64,000 nucleotides of DNA from Paracidovorax wautersii (GTDB taxonomy: Bacteria; Pseudomonadota; Gammaproteobacteria; Burkholderiales; Burkholderiaceae_C): assembly GCF_031453675.1 (NCBI RefSeq), contig NZ_JAVIZX010000001.1, forward strand, positions 1,612,001 through 1,676,000, in the 5' to 3' direction. This document shows positions 1 to 9,350 of this stretch, piece after piece. The notes under the pieces were generated by a model. The model had not been told where the DNA came from, ran no database searches, and worked only from the letters and a program-made list of their open reading frames with translations. Numbering within the stretch: position 1 is the stretch's first letter; each line of letters opens with the position of its first letter. The position numbers and the translations under genes are program-made.

Positions 1-250
1 CCGCGTCGCCGTCGTCCGGGTTCAGCCGGTAGCGCGTGGAGGCGCCCACGCCGGCCGTCTGGGCGGGCGGCGGAAAGTCGGCGCGGCTGAACAGGGCCTT
101 GTGGGCGGCCAGCGCCTCCAGCCGGGCGGTGATGGCGTCCAGCGCCGCACGGTCGGGCGTGCCGTGCGCGATGAGGCGACGCACGTCGTCCAGGGCGGCA
201 TCGACGGCCTGGCGGCGCTGGGTGGAAATCGTGGAGGGCGAGGTGGTCAT
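1..250 (-). CDS. Probable cupin thiol dioxygenase (cysteine dioxygenase-like), N-terminal part only
   Basis: The reading frame runs off the left edge, leaving about 83 residues. It starts MTTSPSTISTQRRQAVDAAL, continues as a helical stretch, then shows a segment (LFSRADFPPP...STRYRLNPDDG) that I recall from COG5553/cysteine-dioxygenase-like double-stranded beta-helix enzymes. The iron-binding histidines would lie outside the window, so the catalytic core cannot be seen. The ATG at 250 has an AGGAG ribosome site about 7 bases upstream. It is the last visible gene of the 1-10979 locus, 18 bp after the ABC ATPase stop. Family members oxidise cysteine or 3-mercaptopropionate to sulfinates. The assignment rests on N-terminal similarity from memory and the sulfur-related neighbours, so it is moderate at best. 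Confidence 0.45.
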   Translation of the reverse strand, partial: MTTSPSTISTQRRQAVDAALDDVRRLIAHGTPDRAALDAITARLEALAAHKALFSRADFPPPAQTAGVGASTRYRLNPDDGDA

Positions 251-268
251 GGGTGGTCTCCTGAGAAC

Positions 269-1109
<841 letters not shown>

Positions 1110-1123
<14 letters not shown>

Positions 1124-1934
1124 GTTGTCGCTCCAGGGCGCGCGTGGCGCGGGCAATCGGGTAGCAGTAGGCGAAGAACAGCACCAGCAACGCGACGTAC
1201 ACGAGGATGGTGAAGTCGGTGCGCGCCACGGTGTTGCTGGCGATCTGCGCGGTATCGACCACGTCGTGCACGCCCACCAGCGAGGCGAGCGACGTGCTCA
1301 TGGTGATGCTGGCGTACAGGTTCATCCACGGCGGCAGCATGCGGCGCACGCACTGCGGCAGCACCACCAGCCGGAAGATCTGGCTGCGCCTGAAGGCCAG
1401 CGACTGCGCGGCCTCCCACTGCGCGCTGGGAATGGACTGGATCGCGCCGCGAAAGATCTCGGCCACGTTGGCGCTGGTGGGCAGCGCCAGGCCCAGAACC
1501 ACCTTCACCCAGTCGGGGAAGGGGAAAGTCCACTGCACGATGCTCACCTCGAACGGGAACACGTAGGTGGTGAAGTAGATGAGCACCAGGATGGGCGCGT
1601 TGCGGAAGATCTGCACGTAGCAGCGCATGGCCACGCGCACCGCGGGCACGGGCGACAGCGACAGCGCGCCGATGACCAGCCCCACGGCGGTGCCGAGGGC
1701 CACGGCCAGCACGCTGATCTCGATGTTCACCCACAGGCCGCGCAGCAGGGCCGGGAGCCAGCGCCACAGGTGCGTGAAGGCGGCGGGCGTGGTGCCGGTG
1801 GCGTTCCACGCCAGCACTACCGCCAGGGCGGCCAGCGCGGCGATCAGCCAGGGTTTGCGCAGAGTGCGCAGCAGCACGGCGGCAGGCACGGGCGACGGGG
1901 CCGCTGCGCGCGCAAGGGTCGCTTCATTGGCCAT
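1110..1934 (-). CDS. Amino-acid ABC transporter permease (HisM/GlnP family), second permease
   Basis: Inner-membrane permease of 274 residues. After a hydrophilic N-terminus it has a first membrane segment (residues about 31-46), a second around residues 70-90, and further helices to the C-terminus. The coupling loop follows the family EAA pattern: EIFRGAIQSIPSAQWEAAQS in the middle of the protein, which contacts the ATPase. It overlaps the preceding permease by 11 bp and the ATPase start by 14 bp, so all three are probably translated together. With the 1924-2676 permease it would form a heterodimeric channel. The substrate cannot be read from the permeases alone. Confidence 0.92.
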
Positions 1935-2676
1935 AGCCCGGCATCCTCCAGTGGTGTTCCAGCCAGCGGCCTGCGCGGCTCACCAGCCACGTCAGCAGGC
2001 CGAACCAGAGCAGGATCAGCAGCAGCAGCTCCAGCACGTTGTCGCGCTGCGACCAGATCATGATGGACTCGTACGTCACGTCGCCCACGGCAATGGCGGA
2101 CGCTACCGCCGTCATCTTCACCAGATCGACCAGGTTGTTGACCAGCGAGGGCAGGGCGAAGCGCACGGCCAGCGGCAGCTGCACGCGCGCCAGCAACTGG
2201 CGCTGCGAAAAGCCCAGCGAGCGCGCTGCCTCCAGCGTGGTGGCAGGCACGGCCTCGATGCCGGCGCGCAATGCTTCGGCATGGAAGACGCCCTTGTGCA
2301 GCGACACGACGATCACCACCCACACGAACGGCGTGAGCGGGTTGTTGCCCGCTCCAAAGTCGCGCAGCTGCTGCGTGATGAGCATGTTGAGCACGAGGAA
2401 CGCGCAGTACAGCTGCACCAGCGTGGGCGTGTTGCGCGTCACCTCGACGAAGGCGCGCGCCGGGCCGGCCAGCCAGGCGCGGCCCGAGGTCATGAACGCG
2501 GCCAGCACCACGCCGGCCGCCAGGCTGCCGGGAATGGTCAGCAGCGCGAGCTGTACCGTCACGAACATGCCGCGCACGAAGGCCTGGCGCTCGCTGGCGT
2601 CGAGCACGAAGGCGTAGTTCAGGCCCACGCCCTTGAGGGCTTCCACGCCCTGCGCGAGCAGGCTGGCGTCGCTCAT
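1924..2676 (-). CDS. Amino-acid ABC transporter permease (HisM/GlnP family), first permease
   Basis: Permease of 250 residues beginning MSDASLLAQGVEALKGVGL, with the typical opening membrane span (VTVQLALLTIPGSLAAGVVL), the RNTPTLVQLY motif and a coupling loop (EALRAGIEAVPATTLEAARS). The frame stays open well upstream, but the ATG at 2676 is the start: it overlaps the aminotransferase TGA as ATGA and places the first membrane helix where the family has it. Paired with the next permease it forms the membrane channel. The coupling to an enzyme gene upstream indicates that transport and catabolism are co-expressed. Confidence 0.92.
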   Translation of the reverse strand: MSDASLLAQGVEALKGVGLNYAFVLDASERQAFVRGMFVTVQLALLTIPGSLAAGVVLAAFMTSGRAWLAGPARAFVEVTRNTPTLVQLYCAFLVLNMLITQQLRDFGAGNNPLTPFVWVVIVVSLHKGVFHAEALRAGIEAVPATTLEAARSLGFSQRQLLARVQLPLAVRFALPSLVNNLVDLVKMTAVASAIAVGDVTYESIMIWSQRDNVLELLLLILLWFGLLTWLVSRAGRWLEHHWRMPGYGQ

Positions 2677-3932
2677 GCGGCGGCCTCGGCCAGCACCCGC
2701 GCACCCGCGACCTGCGGTGCGCGCAGGGCGCCCACGGCGCGCGCGATGCGAGCGGTCGCATCCTGCAGCACCGCGTCGCTGGCGGCGGTGGAGATGCGGA
2801 AGTACGGCGACAGCCCATACGAAGAGCCGTCCACTGCCGCCACGCCTTCGGCGTCGAGCAGCCATTCGGTCAGGTCGGCATCGGTGCGGACCACCTGTCC
2901 GTCGGGCCGCACCTGGCCCAGCAGCGCGCCACAGTGGATGAAGGCGAAGAACGATCCGCCGGGCGGCAGCAGCGACAGGCCGGGCACGGCGTTGATGGCC
3001 TGGGTGACGTTTCGCGCGCGGCGCGCGTAGGCGCTGCGGGCCTCGCCCACGAAGGACTGGTCGGGCGATTCCAGCGCTGCGGCCACGGCCGCTTGCGCCA
3101 CCGCGTTGGGGCCGGACGATGCCTGCGACTGGATCACCACCATGGCCTGCACCAGCGCGGCGGGGCCTGCGCCCCAACCGATGCGCCAGCCGGTCATGGC
3201 GTAGGTCTTGGAGGCGCCGTTGACCAGCAGGGTGCGGTCCTTCAAGTCCGGCGCCACGTGCAGCCAGTGCGCGGGTGCCTCTGGCGTGAACCAGATGTGC
3301 TCGTACAGCTCGTCCAGCAGCACCAGCACGTGGGGGTGGCGGCGCAGCACGGCGGCCAGCGCGGCCAGCTCCGACGCGTCATACAGCGCACCCGACGGGT
3401 TGCCCGGCGTGTTCAGCACCAGCCAGCGGGTGCGCGGCGTGATGGCGGCCTCCAGCTGGGCGGGGGTGAGCTTGAAGCCTGCACCGATGTCGCAAGGAAC
3501 GATGACGGGCGTGCCGTCGTTCACCAGTACCATGTCGGGAAAGGACGGCCAGTACGGCGCGGGAATGATCACCTCGCTGCCCGCATCCAGCGTGGCGGCG
3601 AAGGCGTTGTAGATCACCTGCTTGCCGCCGTTGCTCACGATGATCTGCGCGGCCGGGTAATCCAGCGCGTTCTCACGCGTGTATTTGGCACTGATGGCCT
3701 TGCGCAGCGCCGCCGTACCGGGCGTGGGGGTGTACTTGGTCTCGCCACGCGCCAGGGCCGCGATGGCGGCCTGCTTGATGGGCTCGGGCGTGTCGAAGTC
3801 CGGCTCACCCGTGGTGAGCGCGATCACGTCGCGCCCCTGCGCGGCCAGGGCGGCGGCGCGGGCGCTGGCCGCGGCGTTGGGCGACAGCTTGACGCGCTGC
3901 ACGCGCTGCGAGAGCGGGAAGGTCGGGTTCAT
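2673..3932 (-). CDS. PLP-dependent aminotransferase, class I/II (aspartate aminotransferase-like)
   Basis: Fold-type I aminotransferase of 419 residues, close to the usual 390-420. Visible family marks are the TGEPDFDTP motif (about 41-49), NTPGNPSG (174-181), the DELYEH segment (208-212), and the PLP lysine in NGASKTYAMTGWRIG (Lys242). The substrate-carboxylate arginine is probably the one in PYFRIS near the C-terminus. It would interconvert an amino acid and its 2-oxo acid in the cytoplasm. The start at 3932 overlaps the FAD oxidase stop as ATGA. In a locus with rhodanese and dioxygenase genes, cysteine or a cysteine-like substrate giving 3-mercaptopyruvate is an attractive inference, but the sequence does not fix specificity. 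Confidence 0.9.
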   Translation of the reverse strand: MNPTFPLSQRVQRVKLSPNAAASARAAALAAQGRDVIALTTGEPDFDTPEPIKQAAIAALARGETKYTPTPGTAALRKAISAKYTRENALDYPAAQIIVSNGGKQVIYNAFAATLDAGSEVIIPAPYWPSFPDMVLVNDGTPVIVPCDIGAGFKLTPAQLEAAITPRTRWLVLNTPGNPSGALYDASELAALAAVLRRHPHVLVLLDELYEHIWFTPEAPAHWLHVAPDLKDRTLLVNGASKTYAMTGWRIGWGAGPAALVQAMVVIQSQASSGPNAVAQAAVAAALESPDQSFVGEARSAYARRARNVTQAINAVPGLSLLPPGGSFFAFIHCGALLGQVRPDGQVVRTDADLTEWLLDAEGVAAVDGSSYGLSPYFRISTAASDAVLQDATARIARAVGALRAPQVAGARVLAEAAA

Positions 3933-5380
3933 GGATGGGGGCTTTCTTCGTGCAGGCGCAGGCTGGCGGGCGCCAGCACCTTGCCGGGGTTGAGCAGGCC
4001 GAGCGGGTCGAATGCGGCCTTCAGGCGGCGCATCAGGTCCAGCTCCACCGCACTTTTGTAGCGGGGCAGCACGTCGCGCTTGGTCTGGCCGATGCCGTGC
4101 TCTGCGCTGATGGAGCCGCCATGGGGGTGCACGCTGTCGTGCACCAACTCGTGGATGGCGTCTTCGTGGGCGAACAGGTCGGCTGGCGTGCCGCCGAGCG
4201 GGTGCGACACGTTGTAGTGCAGGTTGCCGTCGCCCAGGTGGCCGAACGCCACGGGCCGCACGCCCGGAAAGCGCGCCTGCAGCGCGGCGTCGGTGGCGGC
4301 TAGAAAGTCGGGAATGCGCGAGATCGGCACGGACACGTCGTGCTTGATGTTGCGGCCGTCGCGCCGCTGCGCCTCGCCCAGGGCCTCTTCGCGCAGGCGC
4401 CAGAGCGCGTCGCTCTGCTGCAGGCTCTCGGCGATGGCGGCGTCGCTCACCAGGCCGTCCTCGAATGCCCGGCCCACGACGGCTTCGAAGCGATCGCGGG
4501 CATGCTGCTCGCCTTCGCTGTCCGACAGCTCGATCAGTGCGTACCAGGGCGCCTCCAGCGCCAGCGGAAGCGGCTGCTCGGGCACGTGCTGCGCGATCAG
4601 GCCCAGGACCGTATCGGACATCAGCTCGAAGGCCGTCAGGCCGGCGCCGAAGCCCGCCCGCGCCACGCCGAGGAAGGCGATGGCATCGTGGATGCAGCCG
4701 AAAGCCAGCAGCGCCGTGTGCTGCGCCTGCGGCAGCGGGTAGAGCTTGAGCGTGGCGGCGGTGATGATGCCCAGCGTGCCCTCGCTGCCCACGTACAGGT
4801 CCCGCAGCGCGTAGCCGGTGTTGTCCTTGCGCAGGCCCCGCAGGCCGTGCCAGACCTCGCCCTCGGCCGTGACCACCTCCAGGCCCAGCACCAGCTCGCG
4901 CGCATTGCCGTAGCGCAGCACCTGCGTGCCGCCGGCATTGGTGGCCAGGTTGCCGCCGATGGTGCAGCTGCCTTCCGAACCCAGGCTCAGCGGAAAGAGC
5001 CGGCCCGCCTCGCGCGCGGCCTGCTGCACGGCGGCCAGCACGGCGCCGGCCTCCACGGTCAGCGTGTCGTTGTCGGTATCGATGGCCCGCACCCGGTTCA
5101 GCCGTGCCAGCGACAGCACCACGGCGCGGCCGCTGTCGTCCGGCGTGGCGGCGCCCATCAGCCCGGTGTTGCCGCCCTGCGGCACGATGGGCGTGCGGTG
5201 CTGGCGGCACAGGCGCACCACCTGGGCCACCTGGGCGGTGTCGGCCGGGCGCAGCACGGCCAAGGCGCGGCCGGTGAGGCGGCGGTGCTGGTCGGTCAGG
5301 TAGCCATCGGCACCGCTGCCAGTCAGCACCTGGGCGGCGCCCAGGGCGGCGCGCAGTTCATCCAGCAGCGCGGCGCTCAT
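3929..5380 (-). CDS. FAD-binding 2-hydroxy-acid oxidase/dehydrogenase (GlcD / D-2-hydroxyglutarate dehydrogenase family)
   Basis: Flavoprotein of 483 residues with an N-terminal FAD-binding domain (PQGGNTGLMGAA; then LGSEGSCTIGGNLATNAGG, the diphosphate-binding region) and a C-terminal FAD-oxidase domain with the GHLGDGNLHYNV motif and the closing signature EHGIGQTKRDVLP. The family oxidises D-2-hydroxy acids (lactate, glycolate, 2-hydroxyglutarate) to 2-oxo acids and passes electrons to the respiratory chain or an electron-transfer flavoprotein. It lies between an Ldh2-type dehydrogenase and an aminotransferase, joined to both by ATGA overlaps, so a 2-hydroxy-acid to 2-oxo-acid to amino-acid interconversion is likely. 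It should not be taken for the missing glcD of the 40 kb glc genes without phylogeny. Confidence 0.88.
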   Translation of the reverse strand: MSAALLDELRAALGAAQVLTGSGADGYLTDQHRRLTGRALAVLRPADTAQVAQVVRLCRQHRTPIVPQGGNTGLMGAATPDDSGRAVVLSLARLNRVRAIDTDNDTLTVEAGAVLAAVQQAAREAGRLFPLSLGSEGSCTIGGNLATNAGGTQVLRYGNARELVLGLEVVTAEGEVWHGLRGLRKDNTGYALRDLYVGSEGTLGIITAATLKLYPLPQAQHTALLAFGCIHDAIAFLGVARAGFGAGLTAFELMSDTVLGLIAQHVPEQPLPLALEAPWYALIELSDSEGEQHARDRFEAVVGRAFEDGLVSDAAIAESLQQSDALWRLREEALGEAQRRDGRNIKHDVSVPISRIPDFLAATDAALQARFPGVRPVAFGHLGDGNLHYNVSHPLGGTPADLFAHEDAIHELVHDSVHPHGGSISAEHGIGQTKRDVLPRYKSAVELDLMRRLKAAFDPLGLLNPGKVLAPASLRLHEESPHP

Positions 5381-6504
5381 GCGGCGGCTCCGGCCGGGGC
5401 GTCGCCCAGCACGTCCGGCGCCCCGGCGCGGGCCGCGATCTCGCGTATCTGGCGCAGCAGCGGGGCCGGCAGCGGAATGCCCAGGCATTTGCGCTCGGCC
5501 TGCTGGGCGGCCTCGGGGTCGCCGGGCACCAGCACGGGCCGGGCCGGCTCGGCCGGGCGCGTGGCGTGAAGCACGTCGAGGATGGCGTCCACGTCCTGCG
5601 CGAACGCGCCGGGCGCGCCGAAGAAGGCGGGGTCGATGGCGATGAAGCTGTGGCCCACGTTGGCGGGCTCTCCGGCGCCGTGCGTCTGGCGGTGCAGCGG
5701 GGCGAAAGCGCCGCCGTTGAGCGTGCCGCCCAGCACCTGCGCCAGCAACGCCAGGCCGTAGCCCTTGTGGCTGCCGCCGTCGCTGCTGCCGCCCAGCGGC
5801 GTCAGCCCGCCGTCCGGGGCATCGAAGACCTGGGCGCGCGCGGCCTGCGGCGCGGTCACCGGCTCGCCCCGGCCGTCCACCACCCAGCCCGCGGGGACCG
5901 GCTGGTCGCGCAGGGCTTTCACCTTCACGCGGTTGGCCGCCGCCGTGGTGGTGGCCATGTCCAGCACGAAGGCCGCATTGCGCGAGCCCTCGGGCACGGG
6001 CGCGGCGAAGGCGATGGGATTGGTGCCCAGCACCGGCTCGGCCGCGCGCGTGGGAACCAGCAGAATGCCCTGGGCCGAGCTGGTCACCAGGCCGATCAGG
6101 CCCTGGCGCTGCGCGATGCGGGCGTACACGCCGGCCGCGCCGAAGTGGTGAGAGTTGCGCACGCCCACCAGCGCAATGCCGAGGGCGCGGGCCTTGTCCA
6201 CGGCCAGCTGCATGGCCTGTGCCGACACGGCATGGCCCAGGCCGGCATCGCCGTCCAGCAGGGCGGTGGCCGGCCCGTCGCGCAGCACGCGGGGTGTGGC
6301 CGCAAGGTGCAGCCGGCCGCTGGCGTGCATGGCCTCGTACTGCGGCAGCATCGACACGCCGTGCGATTCCACGCCCAGCAGGTCGGTCTCCACCATCAGC
6401 GCGGCCGTGGTGCGCGCCGGAGCTTCCGGCATGCCCCAGGCCTGCAGGATGGCGGCCGTCTGCGTGCGCAGGCTATCGGCGCTGAAGCGGCTCTCTGCGC
6501 TCAT
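5377..6504 (-). CDS. Ldh2-family NAD(P)-dependent 2-hydroxy-acid dehydrogenase (malate/sulfolactate/ureidoglycolate type)
   Basis: The 375 residues have the Ldh2/ComC family layout: an N-terminal helical domain with ETDLLGVESHGVSML, the GLGHAVSAQAMQLAVDKAR segment, NSHHFGAAGVYARIA with its conserved histidines, GTNPIAFAAP, and a C-terminal SDGGSHKGYGLALL loop. This family (distinct from classical LDH/MDH) includes malate, (R)-sulfolactate and ureidoglycolate dehydrogenases. ATGA overlaps join it to the binding protein upstream and the FAD oxidase downstream. Two unrelated hydroxy-acid dehydrogenases side by side suggest handling of both stereoisomers of a 2-hydroxy acid, as described for some sulfolactate pathways. 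That reading is inference. Confidence 0.9.
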   Translation of the reverse strand: MSAESRFSADSLRTQTAAILQAWGMPEAPARTTAALMVETDLLGVESHGVSMLPQYEAMHASGRLHLAATPRVLRDGPATALLDGDAGLGHAVSAQAMQLAVDKARALGIALVGVRNSHHFGAAGVYARIAQRQGLIGLVTSSAQGILLVPTRAAEPVLGTNPIAFAAPVPEGSRNAAFVLDMATTTAAANRVKVKALRDQPVPAGWVVDGRGEPVTAPQAARAQVFDAPDGGLTPLGGSSDGGSHKGYGLALLAQVLGGTLNGGAFAPLHRQTHGAGEPANVGHSFIAIDPAFFGAPGAFAQDVDAILDVLHATRPAEPARPVLVPGDPEAAQQAERKCLGIPLPAPLLRQIREIAARAGAPDVLGDAPAGAAA

Positions 6505-7337
6505 GCGGGCGTCTTCTTGAACTTCTCGTGCAGCTGATACAGCAGCGGTGTAGGCGTCATGCCGTTCTTCTTCTCCACCTCGATCAGCCAGCCGGTGCGG
6601 TGCCAGTCCTGCACGATGCGGTCGATGGCGGCCTGCGTGTCGGCTTCGCCCTTGCGCAGCCAGATCACGGACGGCGACGGAATGAGGTCGGAGGGCGAGA
6701 CGATCTCGTAGTCCTTCCAGTCGGGGTTATCGGCCACCAGCTCGCGCAGCGTGGGGCTGACATGCACGGCGGCCGTGCAGTTGCCGCCGCGCAGCGCCAG
6801 CAGCGATTCAGGCTGTCCCCGAAAGGCCTTGATCTGCGCGCCATGCTGATCGGCCAGGGGCTTGGTGAAGTTGCTGCCCTGCGAAACGCACACGGGCTTG
6901 CCGCGCAGGTCGTCCCAGGCCTTGATGCCGGTGCCCTTCTTGGCGATGGCGGCGCCGCCCACTTCCTCGAACGGCGTGGGTACGAAGCCGAGGATCTCGC
7001 TGCGCTCCTGCGTCCATTGCATGTTGGCGATGAGGATGTCCACCTTGCCCTGCTGAAGGAACTGCACGCGGTTGGAGGGCTGCACCTGCACGGTCTCCAC
7101 CGCCACGCCCAGGCCCTTGGCCACGCCTTCGGAGAGCTGCACGTTGTAGCCCACGTGCTTGTGCGTTACGGGGTCGATGGTGCCGAACGGCGGGCCGGAC
7201 AGGATCACGCCCACGACGAGCTTGCCGCGCTGCTGGATCTTGTCGAGCGTGGCGTCGGCATGGGCGGGCAGGGCGGCGGCCAGGCACAGCGCGGCCAGGG
7301 CCGAGGCGGCGGTGCGGAGAATCAGGGTATGGCTCAT
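6501..7337 (-). CDS. Amino-acid-type ABC substrate-binding protein, paralogue 3
   Basis: Periplasmic binding protein (PF00497 type) of 278 residues, with a Sec signal peptide ending near PAHA|DAT. The mature N-terminus (ADATLDKIQQRGKLVVG) is nearly the same as in the next two upstream proteins. Shared blocks are VQFLQQGKVDILIANMQWT, CVSQGSNFTKPLA, ESLLALRGGNC and a C-terminal VQDWHRTGW. The TGA of the 7334-8242 gene overlaps its ATG. The three paralogues share one pair of permeases and one ATPase, so they probably feed different but related ligands into one channel. Confidence 0.92.
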   Translation of the reverse strand: MSHTLILRTAASALAALCLAAALPAHADATLDKIQQRGKLVVGVILSGPPFGTIDPVTHKHVGYNVQLSEGVAKGLGVAVETVQVQPSNRVQFLQQGKVDILIANMQWTQERSEILGFVPTPFEEVGGAAIAKKGTGIKAWDDLRGKPVCVSQGSNFTKPLADQHGAQIKAFRGQPESLLALRGGNCTAAVHVSPTLRELVADNPDWKDYEIVSPSDLIPSPSVIWLRKGEADTQAAIDRIVQDWHRTGWLIEVEKKNGMTPTPLLYQLHEKFKKTPA

Positions 7338-8242
7338 GGCTTCTTGCCTTCCGTGGCTGCTGCTGCGGCGGCGGCCTGGGCTTCGGCGTACACGGCGAAG
7401 TCGTACGGTGCGCGGTCGAACTGGCCCTTGAGCGCGCGCTGGTGGCGCTCGGCGATCCAGGTGTCGGGCACGCCGTTCTGGCGTGCGGTCTTCAGCAGGA
7501 AGCCGGAGCGGTGCCAGTCCTGGATGGCCTTGTCCACGAAGGCCTGCGTGTCGGCCTCGCCCCGGCGCGTCCACACCACGGTGGGCGACGGGATCAGCTG
7601 GTCCTGCGTGCCGAGCTCGAAGTCCTTCCACTCGGCGGCGTTGGGACCGGTGAGCTTTTCGTACAGCGCCGGCTGGATGTGCACCGAGGCGGCGCAGGTG
7701 CCGCCCTTCAGGGCCAGCAGCGACTCGGGAATGCCGCGCAGGCCCTTGACCACCGCGCCGTAGGTCTCCGCCAGCGGCTTGGCGAAGTTGCTGCCCTGCG
7801 ACACGCAGGCCACCTTGCCGCGCAGGTCTTCCCAGCGCCTGATGCCGCTGGCCTTGGCGACCAGGGCACCGCCGCCGATCAGGTCGTACGGCGTGGGCGC
7901 GAACGAGAGGATCTCGCTGCGCTCCTGCGTCCACTGGATGTTCGCGATCAGCAGGTCCACCTTGCCGCTCTGCAGGAACTGCACGCGCGTGTTGGCGGTA
8001 ACGGGAACGGTCTCCAGCGTTACGCCCAGGCGCTTGGCCAGGTCGGTGGCCAGCTCGGTCTGGTAGCCGCCGGTCTTGCCGGTAGCCGGGTCGAGCACGC
8101 CGAACGGGGGGCTGGCGCCGTCGATGCCGACGGCGAGCTTGCCGCGCTGCTTGATCTTGTCGAGCGTGGCGTCGGCGTGGGCACCTGAGGCGCCCAAGGC
8201 CAGTGCCAGGGCGGCGGTGAGGGGTGCGAGGAAGCGGGTCAT
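7334..8242 (-). CDS. Amino-acid-type ABC substrate-binding protein, paralogue 2
   Basis: Binding protein of 302 residues. The signal peptide (MTRFLAPLTAALALALGASG) is cleaved near AHA|DAT. The core has the same blocks as its neighbours: VQFLQSGKVDLLIANIQWT, CVSQGSNFAKPLAE, ESLLALKGGTC and IQDWHRSGF. It carries a C-terminal extension ending in an alanine-rich tail (AEAQAAAAAAATEGKKP) absent from the other two. The ATG at 8242 is chosen over an upstream in-frame start because it gives a proper signal peptide. It overlaps the 6501-7337 gene as ATGA and follows paralogue 1 after a 90-bp gap. Confidence 0.92.
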   Translation of the reverse strand: MTRFLAPLTAALALALGASGAHADATLDKIKQRGKLAVGIDGASPPFGVLDPATGKTGGYQTELATDLAKRLGVTLETVPVTANTRVQFLQSGKVDLLIANIQWTQERSEILSFAPTPYDLIGGGALVAKASGIRRWEDLRGKVACVSQGSNFAKPLAETYGAVVKGLRGIPESLLALKGGTCAASVHIQPALYEKLTGPNAAEWKDFELGTQDQLIPSPTVVWTRRGEADTQAFVDKAIQDWHRSGFLLKTARQNGVPDTWIAERHQRALKGQFDRAPYDFAVYAEAQAAAAAAATEGKKP

Positions 8243-8332
8243 GCGAAATCCGGTCGAATCCGTTCGGAAAGGGCCCAGCCGGCCCGGTGCGGGCCTGCTG
8301 GACGGAGGGCGGGGCACGTCGGCGCCGTCAGG

Positions 8333-9184
8333 TCACTGCGTAGCGGCCTTGAACCGGGCCTGCAGCTCGGGCAGCAGCGGGTTGGCCGGCTCGATGCCGA
8401 CACGCTTTTCGGTGGCGATCAGCCAGCCGGTGCGGTGCCAGTCCTGCACCACCTTGTCCACGGCGGCGATGGTGTCGGCCTCGCCCTTGCGGGTCCACAC
8501 CACGGAAGGTGCGGGCAGCAGTTCGGTCGCGATGGGCGCGGCGTACTGGCTCCACTCGGCGTTGGTGCGCAGCAGCGGGTGGATCAGGGTGCTGTCGTGC
8601 ACGGCGGCCACGCAGTTGCCGCCCTTGAGCGCCAGCAGCGAATCGGACGAGCTCTTGAAGCCCTGCACCGTGGCGCCGTAGTCGTTCGCCAGGGGCTTGG
8701 CATAGCTGCTGCCCTGCGACACGCACACGGGCTTGCCGCGCAGGTCTTCCCACTTCGTGATGCCGCTGTCCTTGCGCACGGCGGCCGTGCCGCCCACGCG
8801 GTAGAACGGCGTGGGCGCGTAGCCCAGGATCTCGGCGCGGTCGGGGTTCAGCTCCATCGAGGCGATCAGCAGATCCACCTTGCCGGCCTGCAGGAACTGC
8901 ACGCGCGTGGCCGTCTGCACCTGCACCAGGTCGGCCTCCACACCCAGGCCCTTGGCCACGGCGCGGGCCAGCTCGGGGTTCCAGCCCACCAACTGCTGGT
9001 TGGCGGGGTCGATGGAACCGAACGGCCCGCCATTGACCAGCACGCCGATGCTGACCTTGCCGCGCTGCTTGATCTTGTCGAGCGTGGCGTCGGCGTGGGC
9101 GGTGCCCGCCATCAGGGACAGCGCGGCCACCAGGCCGGCCAGCGGCAGGGCGGAGAAACGGAGGGAGGCGGGGGCGTGGCGCAT
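8333..9184 (-). CDS. Amino-acid-type ABC substrate-binding protein, paralogue 1
   Basis: Binding protein of 283 residues. The ATG at 9184 gives the signal peptide MRHAPASLRFSALPLAGLVA, cleaved near AHA|DAT; a GTG 15 bases upstream is an alternative and neither has a strong ribosome site. It differs from the other two at several ligand-pocket blocks: LIASMELNPDRAE replaces the IANxQWTQERSE stretch, and CVSQGSSYAKPLAND replaces CVSQGSNF. The ligand is therefore probably different. It is the first of the three binding proteins and follows the rhodanese gene after a 166-bp gap, which could carry an internal promoter. Confidence 0.92.
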   Translation of the reverse strand: MRHAPASLRFSALPLAGLVAALSLMAGTAHADATLDKIKQRGKVSIGVLVNGGPFGSIDPANQQLVGWNPELARAVAKGLGVEADLVQVQTATRVQFLQAGKVDLLIASMELNPDRAEILGYAPTPFYRVGGTAAVRKDSGITKWEDLRGKPVCVSQGSSYAKPLANDYGATVQGFKSSSDSLLALKGGNCVAAVHDSTLIHPLLRTNAEWSQYAAPIATELLPAPSVVWTRKGEADTIAAVDKVVQDWHRTGWLIATEKRVGIEPANPLLPELQARFKAATQ

Positions 9185-9350
9185 GGCGTGGAGCTGCACG
9201 GGGCAGAGAGAGGGAAGGCGAATGAAGGAAACGGGTGCGAACAGGCCCTGATCTTCTGCCCCGCCTTGACATGCGACAACAAACGTTTCCGATGATCGTT
9301 ATGCGGCCAGCGCGCCAACCTGTCCCGCTCGGTACGGGGCCGGCCGCGGT
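9185..9350 (-). promoter_or_regulatory. Relatively AT-rich gap between the rhodanese and binding-protein genes; possible internal promoter
   Basis: This is the largest gap inside the minus-strand locus. The stretch around 9270-9305 is AT-rich compared with its surroundings and includes a self-complementary AAACGTTT (around 9281-9291) close to a TGATCGTTAT segment. It could bind a regulator or carry a promoter for the binding-protein genes. I cannot identify a specific regulator. Confidence 0.25.

Noticed and set aside
3929-5380. The GlcD-family gene as the missing glcD of the glc genes at 40 kb
   Set aside because: It is translationally coupled to aminotransferase and Ldh2 genes in a different locus, and the family has many substrates; proximity does not support it.
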